In this document: piece by piece, positions 1-5,392 of the stretch
How positions within the stretch are numbered: position 1 is the stretch's first letter
Layout: every line of letters begins with the position of its first letter
DNA from: an uncultured Eubacteriales bacterium
GTDB lineage: Bacteria; Bacillota; Clostridia; Peptostreptococcales; Anaerovoracaceae
DNA length: 7,391 nt
NCBI GenBank assembly: GCA_902766915.1
Contig: CACXFN010000005.1
Span: 1 to 7,391, forward strand
Reading direction: 5' to 3'
Program-made: the position numbers and the translations under genes
Notes under the pieces: generated by a model
The model's input: the letters and a program-made list of their open reading frames with translations, nothing else
What the model was told of the DNA's origin: nothing
Databases searched by the model: none

Positions 1-770
1 CGCATATCTTCCATCAGCTTTGTTACGGGAGGAATCGAAAGACCTATACTCTCCAGCTTTTCTCTTTGACTGAATACCTCTTTCGGAGTGCCATCCATCA
101 GCAATTGCCCCTGGTCCATAACTAAAATCCTATTTGCCAGTTCGGCCACATCAGCCATATTATGACTAACAAAAATAATGATGTTGTTTTCCCTACCATG
201 TATCTTTCTGATCATCCTGAGGATTTCCTTATGTGCTCCCGGATCAAGTCCTGCAGTAGGCTCGTCCAAAATCAGGACCTGCGGCTTCATCGCAATTACA
301 CCTGCAATAGCAACTCTTCTCTTCTGACCTCCGGATAATTCAAAGGGTGACCTATCTTTAATTTCATCATAATCAAGCCCCACAAGCTCTATGGCTTCCT
401 TAACTCGGTTTTCAATTTCATCCTCCGAAAGACCCAGGTTCTTTGGGCCAAAGGCTACGTCCTTCGCTACAGTTTCTTCAAATAGCTGATATTCCGGATA
501 CTGAAATACAAGTCCAACTCGTCTCCTAATGTCTCGCATTACAACTCCTGGCGCAGTGATATCCACCTCCCCGATTTTAATGGTTCCGGTGGTGGCTTTT
601 AACAGACCGTTAAGATGCTGCAAAAGTGTTGATTTGCCTGATCCGGTATGACCAATAACTGCAACGATTTCACTATCGTAAATATCAAAGTTAATGTCTT
701 TTAGGGCCACGTGTTCATCGGGCATACCCGGGCTATATATATGGGATAAGTTTCTTACTTCGATTGACAT
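1..770 (-). CDS. ecfA2: EcfA2, second ATPase of an ECF transporter (partial, C-terminus off the left edge)
   Basis: ABC-type ATPase that pairs with EcfA1 to power an ECF vitamin transporter on the cytoplasmic face of the membrane. I translated 256 complete codons from ATG at 770 to the window edge; the frame stays open, so about 25-35 C-terminal residues are missing relative to the usual 280-290. Visible motifs are Walker [10 protein letters not shown] (residues 40-48), Q-loop [10 protein letters not shown] (Q90), signature [14 protein letters not shown] (144-157), Walker B VLILDEP (D169/E170) and the H-loop VSH (H203). The His-Thr in the Walker A loop and the KRR after the signature are typical of EcfA2 rather than EcfA1. 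It lies downstream of ecfA1 after an 83-base gap. The start has only a distant purine-rich AAGGAA about 14 bases upstream. An ecfT gene is expected further left but cannot be seen. Confidence 0.95.
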   Translation of the reverse strand, partial: MSIEVRNLSHIYSPGMPDEHVALKDINFDIYDSEIVAVIGHTGSGKSTLLQHLNGLLKATTGTIKIGEVDITAPGVVMRDIRRRVGLVFQYPEYQLFEETVAKDVAFGPKNLGLSEDEIENRVKEAIELVGLDYDEIKDRSPFELSGGQKRRVAIAGVIAMKPQVLILDEPTAGLDPGAHKEILRMIRKIHGRENNIIIFVSHNMADVAELANRILVMDQGQLLMDGTPKEVFSQREKLESIGLSIPPVTKLMEDM

Positions 771-800
771 TTGTTGGTTTAAAGTTCCTTACACATTAAT

Positions 801-843
801 AAATCTAAAACAATTCTAAAACGTATCTAAAACAGATCTAAAC
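801..843. repeat. Four tandem 11-bp repeats between ecfA1 and ecfA2
   Basis: On the plus strand the units are AAATCTAAAAC (801-811), AATTCTAAAAC (812-822), GTATCTAAAAC (823-833) and a 10-base AGATCTAAAC (834-843). The TCTAAAAC core is kept while the first three bases vary. On the transcribed (minus) strand the RNA reads repeated GTTTTAGA. The array fills half of the 83-base gap between the ecfA1 stop and the ecfA2 start, inside the operon. A period near one DNA helical turn could suit stacked protein binding or simply reflect slippage; the sequence does not decide. Confidence 0.85.
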
Positions 844-853
844 AGTGATTAAT

Positions 854-1693
854 TCAATGCCCGCACACATATTCAATCAGTGCTTCGCTTGTTACAATTC
901 CCTGTGGAACACTAATTCCTTTTGCTCTCAGGTAATCAGCAATCTCTATCACCATGGGAACCTCCAGGCTTGCCCCTCGTATGGTCTCTACCTGGGAGAA
1001 TACATCTTCCGGTTTTCCATCCAAAAGTATCTCACCTTGATTGAGTATTATCACCCTATCCGCCTGAACCGCTTCTTCCATGAAGTGGGTAATGAGAATA
1101 ACGGTAATACCCTCATTATGAAGTTCATGAATGATTTCCATTATGTCCCCGCGACCCGCCGGATCAAGCATGGCTGTAGGTTCATCAAAGATAATGCAGT
1201 CCGGCTTCATTGCAATTGTTCCGGCAATTGCAATTCTTTGCTTCTGACCTCCGGAAAGAAGATGTGGAGCCTTGCGTTTATATTGACCCATGCGTACATC
1301 TTCCAGCGCCTGATCAACTCGCTCTCTGATGATTTCAGGATCCATCCCCAGGTTCTCAGGACCAAATGCAACATCATCTTCAACTATGGAAGAAACCAAT
1401 TGGTTGTCAGGATTCTGGAATACCATACCTGCAGTTTGTCTGATATCCCATATATGTTCCTCATCCATAGTATTCCATCCCTTAACGTAAACAGCTCCCC
1501 CCGTGGGGAGGAGTAGTCCATTTAGATTTTTTGCCAAGGTTGATTTTCCTGAACCGTTCTGCCCAATGATGGCAGTAAAGCTTCCTGTTTTAATATTCAG
1601 GCTGATGTTCTTGATGGCACGCTTTGGCGATGACTCTTCATCGTCGGAAGAGTATTCGAATATTAAGTTTTCAATTTTAATAATGTCACTCAT
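854..1693 (-). CDS. ecfA1: EcfA1, first ATPase of an ECF transporter
   Basis: Energy-coupling-factor ATPase (CbiO family) that forms a heterodimer with EcfA2 and drives substrate uptake through EcfT and an S component. The 279-residue length is normal. Motifs in order: Walker A GQNGSGKST (44-52), Q-loop GMVFQNPDNQLV (Q93), signature LLSGGQKQRIAIAG (145-158), Walker B CIIFDEP with D170/E171, D-loop MLDP (D177) and H-loop ITH (H203). The Asn in Walker A and the NPDNQ Q-loop are the EcfA1 pattern. A short acidic/serine insert (SSDDEESS, 15-22) follows the first strand. The ATG overlaps the TGA of the upstream S-component gene as ATGA, with no clear Shine-Dalgarno of its own, so translation is probably coupled. 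The next gene on the strand is ecfA2. Confidence 0.96.
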   Translation of the reverse strand: MSDIIKIENLIFEYSSDDEESSPKRAIKNISLNIKTGSFTAIIGQNGSGKSTLAKNLNGLLLPTGGAVYVKGWNTMDEEHIWDIRQTAGMVFQNPDNQLVSSIVEDDVAFGPENLGMDPEIIRERVDQALEDVRMGQYKRKAPHLLSGGQKQRIAIAGTIAMKPDCIIFDEPTAMLDPAGRGDIMEIIHELHNEGITVILITHFMEEAVQADRVIILNQGEILLDGKPEDVFSQVETIRGASLEVPMVIEIADYLRAKGISVPQGIVTSEALIEYVCGH

Positions 1694-2286
1694 TTGATTG
1701 CAAAATATTTTCTGGCAGGTGTCTTATACAATGCAGAGGCTAATGCAATTGCTATAACCATGCCCACAATAAACTGTGCGATATTCCCGGGGATTGAGAA
1801 AAGTGGTGTATACCAATTTCCGTGCATAAGGCTGGCTGAAATATAATAACCAACACACATCTCCACTCCACCGAAGAACATTGCAAGCAATTCAAGCGTT
1901 GGAATTCGTCCCTTTGAGTTTAGCCATGGGCTCTCCCCTTGATGCACTTTAGAGTTGCCCTTTTCTCGGTTCTTTTCCTCGTGCATTTTTTTCTCATAAT
2001 GCTCCAATGCCGCACCTACAACAAAAGCCATCAAGGCTTTCACAGCAAAGGTCCAGGGAGCGTAGTATGCATATCCGCTAAACAAATCCGCCAAGGCCGA
2101 ACCAACACCTGAAGCGAAGGTTCCATACTTCTTCCCAACAATTAGAACCGCAATAAAAATTGCTGCGTCCCCTAAATGAACATAACCCTGTGTAAAGGGA
2201 ATATGAATTCTAAAAATCATGGTGGATACCAAAATCAAGCTCGTCATTATTCCCGTCAAGACTACTTTGCTGGTTCTGTCATTCAT
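1690..2286 (-). CDS. ECF transporter S component (substrate-binding membrane protein), ECF-ribofla_trS type
   Basis: Small integral membrane protein that would bind a vitamin-like substrate and dock on EcfT/EcfA1/EcfA2. From the chosen start it has 198 residues with about six hydrophobic segments (roughly 8-24, 36-51, 54-70, 76-94, 130-152, 165-187). Family hallmarks include YVHLGDA (35-41), GSALADLFSGYA (62-73) and IPGNIAQ (165-171). A 33-residue charged loop (95-127) separates segments four and five. Start choice: ATG at 2286 has AGAGG 8 bases upstream and puts the N-terminus just before the first membrane segment; ATG at 2316 (MSEPKK, GGAG 5 bases upstream) is a real alternative, while TTG 2337 and ATG 2334 lack a ribosome site. 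Its stop overlaps the ecfA1 start. The substrate cannot be read from the sequence; divergence from a MocR regulator makes a B6-type compound one guess only. Confidence 0.9.
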   Translation of the reverse strand: MNDRTSKVVLTGIMTSLILVSTMIFRIHIPFTQGYVHLGDAAIFIAVLIVGKKYGTFASGVGSALADLFSGYAYYAPWTFAVKALMAFVVGAALEHYEKKMHEEKNREKGNSKVHQGESPWLNSKGRIPTLELLAMFFGGVEMCVGYYISASLMHGNWYTPLFSIPGNIAQFIVGMVIAIALASALYKTPARKYFAIK

Positions 2287-2391
2287 TTTTTTAACCTCTT
2301 TTTTCGGCTCACTCATATGAACTCCACATTCCATCAATATGTTAGGCTTTCGTCAATAAATCTATTTACATTCCTGCATTTAGTCGGCATC

Positions 2392-2403
2392 TACGTTTAC
2401 GTA
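2392..2403. promoter_or_regulatory. 12-bp dyad TACGT-TT-ACGTA next to the mocR -35 box
   Basis: Perfect 5-bp inverted repeat with a TT centre, ending two bases before the -35 hexamer of the regulator promoter and lying in the shared region with the divergent S-component gene. Its position suits an operator (possibly autoregulatory), but binding is inference. The TACGT/ACGTA half-sites recur upstream of the dap promoter. Confidence 0.45.
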
Positions 2404-2405
2404 AG

Positions 2406-2434
2406 TTGACGTTTTTTGTTTTTATCGATATAAT
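2406..2434 (+). promoter_or_regulatory. Sigma-70 type promoter of the MocR-family gene
   Basis: TTGACG (2406-2411), a 17-base T-rich spacer and a perfect TATAAT (2429-2434). Transcription would start near 2441, leaving a leader of about 70 AT-rich bases before the chosen ATG at 2511. The strength of the match suggests robust expression unless repressed. I found no equally good promoter on the minus strand for the divergent S-component gene, which would fit a need for an activator there. Confidence 0.8.
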
Positions 2435-2510
2435 CTTAGCATAAAAGTGTATTTATTAAAATATGCAATTATTTATTAATAACAGTATACAGTTATGGAG
2501 AATTACCTAT

Positions 2511-3950
2511 ATGAAGCCTTTTGTGTATCAAAATAATAACAAAAATAGCACCCCTTTATATATACAGTTATATAGACATATAAAGAACGAGATTTTAGAG
2601 GGTAATTTAGCCATTGGAGAAAAGCTCCCCAGCCTTCGCCAGATTGCTACGGACACAGGTCTTTCCATCACCACAACCGGACAAGCCTATGAACAACTTT
2701 TGACAGAGGGTTATATAACCAGCAAGCCTCAGTCCGGGTACTACGTGGCAGAAATCCCAACTACTGCTGTAACTGCTCGAGACATTGATGCAAAGGAAAA
2801 GCCTGAAATGGATGACTATACATTTGATAGAGGGAAATACCTTCAGGATCCTGACACCTTTGATTTTGCCAAATGGAAAAAATGTAGTTCCAGGGTACTG
2901 ACGGAATATGCTGACATGCTTCTCTTCGAGAGTGATGTCCAGGGAGAAGCCGCCCTGCGATTCGAGATTTGTAAATACCTCTACTCATCCCGAGGCGTTG
3001 CTGCAAGCCCGGATCAGGTTGTAATAGGAGCTGGAACACAGCAACTCACTTCTCACCTTGCGAGAATTCTTACAAAGATGAATATAGATTTGTTCTGTAC
3101 CGAGGATCCGGGATACTCACCTATCCAGAATATATTTAGAGATCGCGGTTTTGGTTTGGCTAAAATACCTGTTACAGAAACCGGTATCATGATAGACAAG
3201 CTTCCAGTGAACATTCCCACCGTAGTTTATGTAAGCCCCGCCAATCAATTCCCCACCGGATCTGTAATGCCAATTGGTGCGAGATACAGACTTTTGGAAT
3301 GGGCAGCACTTAACGGCAGCATCATTTTAGAAGATGATTACGACAGCGAACTAAGATACTACGGCAAACCGGTGCCTGCCCTTCAGGGCCTGGACGAACA
3401 CGATTCCGTGGTATATCTAGGTTCATTCAGTTCTACCCTTTTCCCTGCAATAAAAATCAGCTATATGATTCTGCCACCACCTATGGCAGATATCTTTACC
3501 ACCATAAAGAGCGACTACACTCAAACATGCTCTAAGTCTGAGCAACTCACCCTGGCTCTCTTTATGGAAGATGGTTACTACTACACCAATATCCGAAAGA
3601 TGCGCAGTTTATATGCACAGAAGCTGGAGGCCTGTATAAGTGCATTTGAAAAATACGGAAGCAAACTGATAGAGACAACCAATACACGTTCCGGCATTAA
3701 CATGACCTTGATTGTGGACAGTAAAAAAAATGCGGAAGATCTATGCCTGGATGGAGAAACCCTGGGGCTACACATAGTCCCCTTTGATCGCAGTATGGAA
3801 ATAGAAATGTCGAAAAGGAAGAAATCGGTTGATACTTCTCCGATAAAAGATAAAAGAAAATACTTGCTGTTTTATTTCAACCAGATACCCCTGGATCAAA
3901 TAAACCCGCGCATTAGGAAGCTTGTCTCCCTTTGGAGACAAGCTACATAG
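2511..3950 (+). CDS. MocR/GabR-family transcriptional regulator with an altered PLP site
   Basis: Cytoplasmic regulator with an N-terminal GntR-type winged helix (about residues 15-78: PLYIQLYRHIKNEIL, LPSLRQIATDTGLSITTTGQAYEQL, then the wing SGYYV) fused to a fold-type-I aminotransferase-like domain (about 105-479). Retained PLP-pocket marks are GAGTQQL, PANQFPTG (243-250) and EDDYDSE with D275 and Y277. At the Schiff-base lysine position the sequence is GSFSSTLFP, giving S308; spacing from D275 (33 residues) equals that from Asp279 to Lys312 in GabR as I recall it. The arginine expected seven residues later is K315. Start: ATG 2511 has GGAG 10 bases upstream and gives the family-typical N-terminus; an in-frame ATG at 2463 lacks a ribosome site. 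The 479 aa are normal for the family. It is divergent from the ECF operon, its likely target. A catalytic aminotransferase role is unlikely. Confidence 0.93.
   Translation: MKPFVYQNNNKNSTPLYIQLYRHIKNEILEGNLAIGEKLPSLRQIATDTGLSITTTGQAYEQLLTEGYITSKPQSGYYVAEIPTTAVTARDIDAKEKPEMDDYTFDRGKYLQDPDTFDFAKWKKCSSRVLTEYADMLLFESDVQGEAALRFEICKYLYSSRGVAASPDQVVIGAGTQQLTSHLARILTKMNIDLFCTEDPGYSPIQNIFRDRGFGLAKIPVTETGIMIDKLPVNIPTVVYVSPANQFPTGSVMPIGARYRLLEWAALNGSIILEDDYDSELRYYGKPVPALQGLDEHDSVVYLGSFSSTLFPAIKISYMILPPPMADIFTTIKSDYTQTCSKSEQLTLALFMEDGYYYTNIRKMRSLYAQKLEACISAFEKYGSKLIETTNTRSGINMTLIVDSKKNAEDLCLDGETLGLHIVPFDRSMEIEMSKRKKSVDTSPIKDKRKYLLFYFNQIPLDQINPRIRKLVSLWRQAT
3919..3944 (+). terminator. Perfect 11-bp hairpin at the 3' end of the MocR gene (possible terminator)
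   Basis: Arms AGCTTGTCTCC (3919-3929) and GGAGACAAGCT (3934-3944) with a CTTT loop. The hairpin lies within the last codons of the gene and ends just before the TAG stop. The tail after it (ACATAGTTGTTT) is only moderately T-rich and starts late, so this is a weaker candidate than a classical intrinsic terminator. It could instead protect the 3' end of the mRNA. Confidence 0.5.
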
Positions 3951-3980
3951 TTGTTTCGCAACATACATCACAGCACTTAC

Positions 3981-4029
3981 CCGCTTTATCACTTTTCCGC
4001 TTTATCGCTTCCCTACGTTATCACTTTAA
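3981..4029. repeat. Three direct 16-17-bp repeats upstream of the dap promoter
   Basis: Units are CCGCTTTATCACTTTT (3981-3996), CCGCTTTATCGCTTCC (3997-4012) and a diverged CTACGTTATCACTTTAA (4013-4029), sharing the core TTATCRCTT. They are head to tail and finish five bases before the -35 hexamer of the dapA promoter. The layout resembles an upstream protein-binding array. The rest of 3951-3980 shows nothing recognisable. Confidence 0.7.
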
Positions 4030-4033
4030 CGTA
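4014..4033. promoter_or_regulatory. 20-bp dyad touching the -35 box of the dap promoter
   Basis: Perfect 7-bp inverted repeat TACGTTA-TCACTT-TAACGTA; its last base is adjacent to TTGACA. It overlaps the third unit of the direct repeats. The position fits an operator or activator site; no binding protein can be named from sequence alone. Confidence 0.5.
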
Positions 4034-4062
4034 TTGACAAAGATGATTTGCAGGTGTATTAT
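4034..4062 (+). promoter_or_regulatory. Sigma-70 promoter of the dapA-dapB-ddh operon
   Basis: Perfect TTGACA (4034-4039), 17-base spacer, TATTAT (4057-4062). The start of transcription would be near 4069, directly in front of the P1 helix of the lysine riboswitch, as expected for a leader RNA that begins with its aptamer. Confidence 0.88.
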
Positions 4063-4070
4063 GAATGCTA

Positions 4071-4257
4071 ATCGAGATAGAGGTTGCGCCTTATCAAGAA
4101 TAGCATTTCCCAGGTCATGCAGGACCGTGACGGGATATTGCGAAAGGGGTGGGCGCCGAGGCTGATCTCCACTGCACTGGGGTGATGTCGGGCGTAGGGA
4201 TAATATCTCTGCGACTGTCGCAAAGAAGACAAAAATTTGCGGAGAGCTATCCTTGAT
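4071..4257 (+). promoter_or_regulatory. Lysine riboswitch aptamer (L box)
   Basis: RNA element that binds lysine and controls the downstream lysine/diaminopimelate genes. Conserved stretches readable here are GATAGAGGTTGCGCC (from 4076), GCGAAAGGGGTGGGCGCCGA (4140-4159), GACTGTCGCAAAGAAGAC (4213-4230) and GGAGAGCTATC (4241-4251). Pairings: P1 GATAG (4076-4080) with CTATC (4247-4251), extended by ATCGA/TTGAT across a bulge; P2 GCGCC (4086-4090) with GGCGC (4152-4156); P2 tip hairpin GGTC/GACC (4113-4116, 4123-4126); P4 around GCGTAGGGA...TCTCTGC; P5 CGCAAA/TTTGCG. The loop bases TGCAG (4118-4122) are complementary to CTGCA (4172-4176), which is the L2-L3 kissing contact of this class. It sits between the promoter and dapA, so lysine should lower dapA-dapB-ddh expression. 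Confidence 0.95.
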
Positions 4258-4347
4258 GAGGTTTTAGGCACATGGCCGACGTCCGTTTTTGCGTTTGCGT
4301 TTTGCTCAGCATCTGCAAGTTTGTCGGGTTATGCCTCACCTCTTCAA
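4253..4347 (+). promoter_or_regulatory. Expression-platform stem-loop of the lysine riboswitch
   Basis: The 28 bases after P1 (4253-4280) pair over most of their length with 4323-4347: TTGA/TCAA, GAGG/CCTC, AGGCA/TGCCT and CCGAC/GTCGG, with a few bulges. The base of this stem uses TTGAT (4253-4257), which also extends P1, so the two helices compete. The loop (4281-4322) is T-rich with repeated TTTGCG. This stem together with the following terminator forms the switch, but I cannot establish by eye which fold is the ON state. Confidence 0.6.
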
Positions 4348-4353
4348 TTGATA

Positions 4354-4381
4354 GCCGACCAAGGAGTCGGCATTATTTTTT
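4354..4381 (+). terminator. Intrinsic terminator of the riboswitch leader
   Basis: GCCGAC (4354-4359), a 6-base loop CAAGGA and GTCGGC (4366-4371), followed by ATTATTTTTT (4372-4381). A short GC-rich stem plus a U-run about 90 bases before dapA is the expected attenuator downstream of an L box. CCGAC/GTCGG segments also occur at 4276, 4323 and, within the aptamer, 4187, giving alternatives to this stem. From 4382 to 4456 only AT-rich leader is seen. Confidence 0.82.
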
Positions 4382-4470
4382 CATTATGCTTGTTGTCATT
4401 TTGATTTGTCAATTCTTTGGCCTCACTCGATTACATTTAAAAAAGTAGTCATTGTTAGGAGGAAAAGGAA

Positions 4471-5361
4471 ATGGCAAATCATTTATTTATTGGAGCGGCA
4501 ACTGCTCTCATTACTCCATTCAATCAGGATGGAAGCATCAATTATGAGCAGTTCGGAAATCTAATCGACTGGCAAATCGAAGAAGGTATCGATGCCCTAA
4601 TTATTGCTGGAACCACAGGTGAAGGTGCAACGCTTTCCGACCAGGAACATAAAGAACTCATGGAGTTCGCCGGCCAAAGAATCAACGGCCGCATTCCTTG
4701 GATCGGAGGGACCGGAAGCAACGATACTGCTTACGGAATTCAGCTTTCTCAGTCTGCAGAAAAAAGCGGAGCATCCGGAGTGCTTTTGGTGACACCATAC
4801 TACAACAAAACCACCCAAGGCGGCCTCATCAAGATGTTCACTGAATACGCAGATGCACTCAACATCCCGGTGATGCTTTACAATGTCCCTTCCCGTACCG
4901 GCGTGAACATTGAACCGGACACATATTTAGCCCTTTCCAAACATCCTAATATTGTTGCAATCAAAGAAGCAAACAGCGATATAGCCAAAATAGTTGAAAC
5001 CAAGGCCAAGGTCGGCGATGACCTTGATTTATATTCAGGAAACGATGATCAGATTGTACCTATTCTTTCTGTTGGTGGACTTGGTGTCGTTTCCGTTCTT
5101 TCAAATTTGCTTCCAAAGGAGACCCATGAATTAGTCATGGCTTATATTAACGGAGATAGAGAAACTGCATGCCAGATGCAGCTTAAGTACATGGAGTTGG
5201 TAAAAGCCCTATTCTGCGAGACCAATCCTATTCCTGCAAAATGTGCAATGGCTCATATGGGTTGGTGCGATAATTATTTGAGATCCCCCCTCTATCCAAT
5301 GGAGCCCGCTAATGAGGAACGCTTACTAAACGCCATGCGTAATATTGGATTAGGTGTATAG
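4471..5361 (+). CDS. dapA: 4-hydroxy-tetrahydrodipicolinate synthase
   Basis: Condenses pyruvate with aspartate-4-semialdehyde to 4-hydroxy-tetrahydrodipicolinate, the first committed step towards diaminopimelate and lysine; cytoplasmic TIM barrel, usually a homotetramer. The 296 residues match the normal size. Motifs: GTTGEG (47-52) with the active-site threonines, TPYYNK (108-113) with Y111, YNVPSRTG (137-144) with Y137 and R142, and the Schiff-base lysine K165 in VAIKEA. The catalytic Tyr-Thr-Tyr triad and the substrate arginine are all present. Start ATG 4471 has an ideal AGGAGG (4457-4462) 8 bases upstream. It is the first gene after the lysine riboswitch. Its last codons are part of a 24-bp tandem duplication that runs into the dapB start. 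Pyruvate-aldolase relatives (NanA type) are less likely given the dapB/ddh neighbours. Confidence 0.97.
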   Translation: MANHLFIGAATALITPFNQDGSINYEQFGNLIDWQIEEGIDALIIAGTTGEGATLSDQEHKELMEFAGQRINGRIPWIGGTGSNDTAYGIQLSQSAEKSGASGVLLVTPYYNKTTQGGLIKMFTEYADALNIPVMLYNVPSRTGVNIEPDTYLALSKHPNIVAIKEANSDIAKIVETKAKVGDDLDLYSGNDDQIVPILSVGGLGVVSVLSNLLPKETHELVMAYINGDRETACQMQLKYMELVKALFCETNPIPAKCAMAHMGWCDNYLRSPLYPMEPANEERLLNAMRNIGLGV

Positions 5362-5392
5362 CGAAATGTTGGAATAGGTGTATAGCGAAATG
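5345..5392. repeat. 24-bp tandem duplication at the dapA/dapB junction
   Basis: Two adjacent 24-base units, 5345-5368 and 5369-5392, differ at one position (T5350 versus A5374); both share TAGGTGTATAGCGAAATG or its one-base variant context. The first copy holds the end of dapA with its stop TAG, then CGAA and an ATG that opens only the mini-frame ATG TTG GAA TAG. The second copy repeats the stop-like TATAG and supplies the ATG now used by dapB together with its upstream AGGTG. The direct reading is a recent duplication that moved dapB 24 bases downstream. Confidence 0.92.

Noticed and set aside
845..1516. Long plus-strand reading frame of 223 codons
   Set aside because: It lies antisense to ecfA1, whose full set of ABC motifs is unmistakable, and its translation shows no family features.
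2287..2337. Longer N-terminus of the S component from TTG 2337 or ATG 2334
   Set aside because: No Shine-Dalgarno precedes them; ATG 2286 (AGAGG) or ATG 2316 (GGAG) are better supported.
2451..2482. ATTTATTAA direct repeat (20 bases apart) and TTATTAATAA palindrome in the mocR leader
   Set aside because: The region is very AT-rich, so such matches are expected by chance.
2463..2510. Upstream in-frame ATG for the MocR gene
   Set aside because: No ribosome site lies before 2463 and the extra 16 residues are not family-like; GGAG before 2511 supports the later start.
3981..4029. The direct repeats as a CRISPR array
   Set aside because: Units are head to tail without spacers, and no cas genes are present.
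3932..4271. Short reading frames on both strands across the dap leader (plus 3932-4165, minus 4068-4271)
   Set aside because: They run through the promoter and the lysine riboswitch, have no ribosome site and no recognisable protein features.
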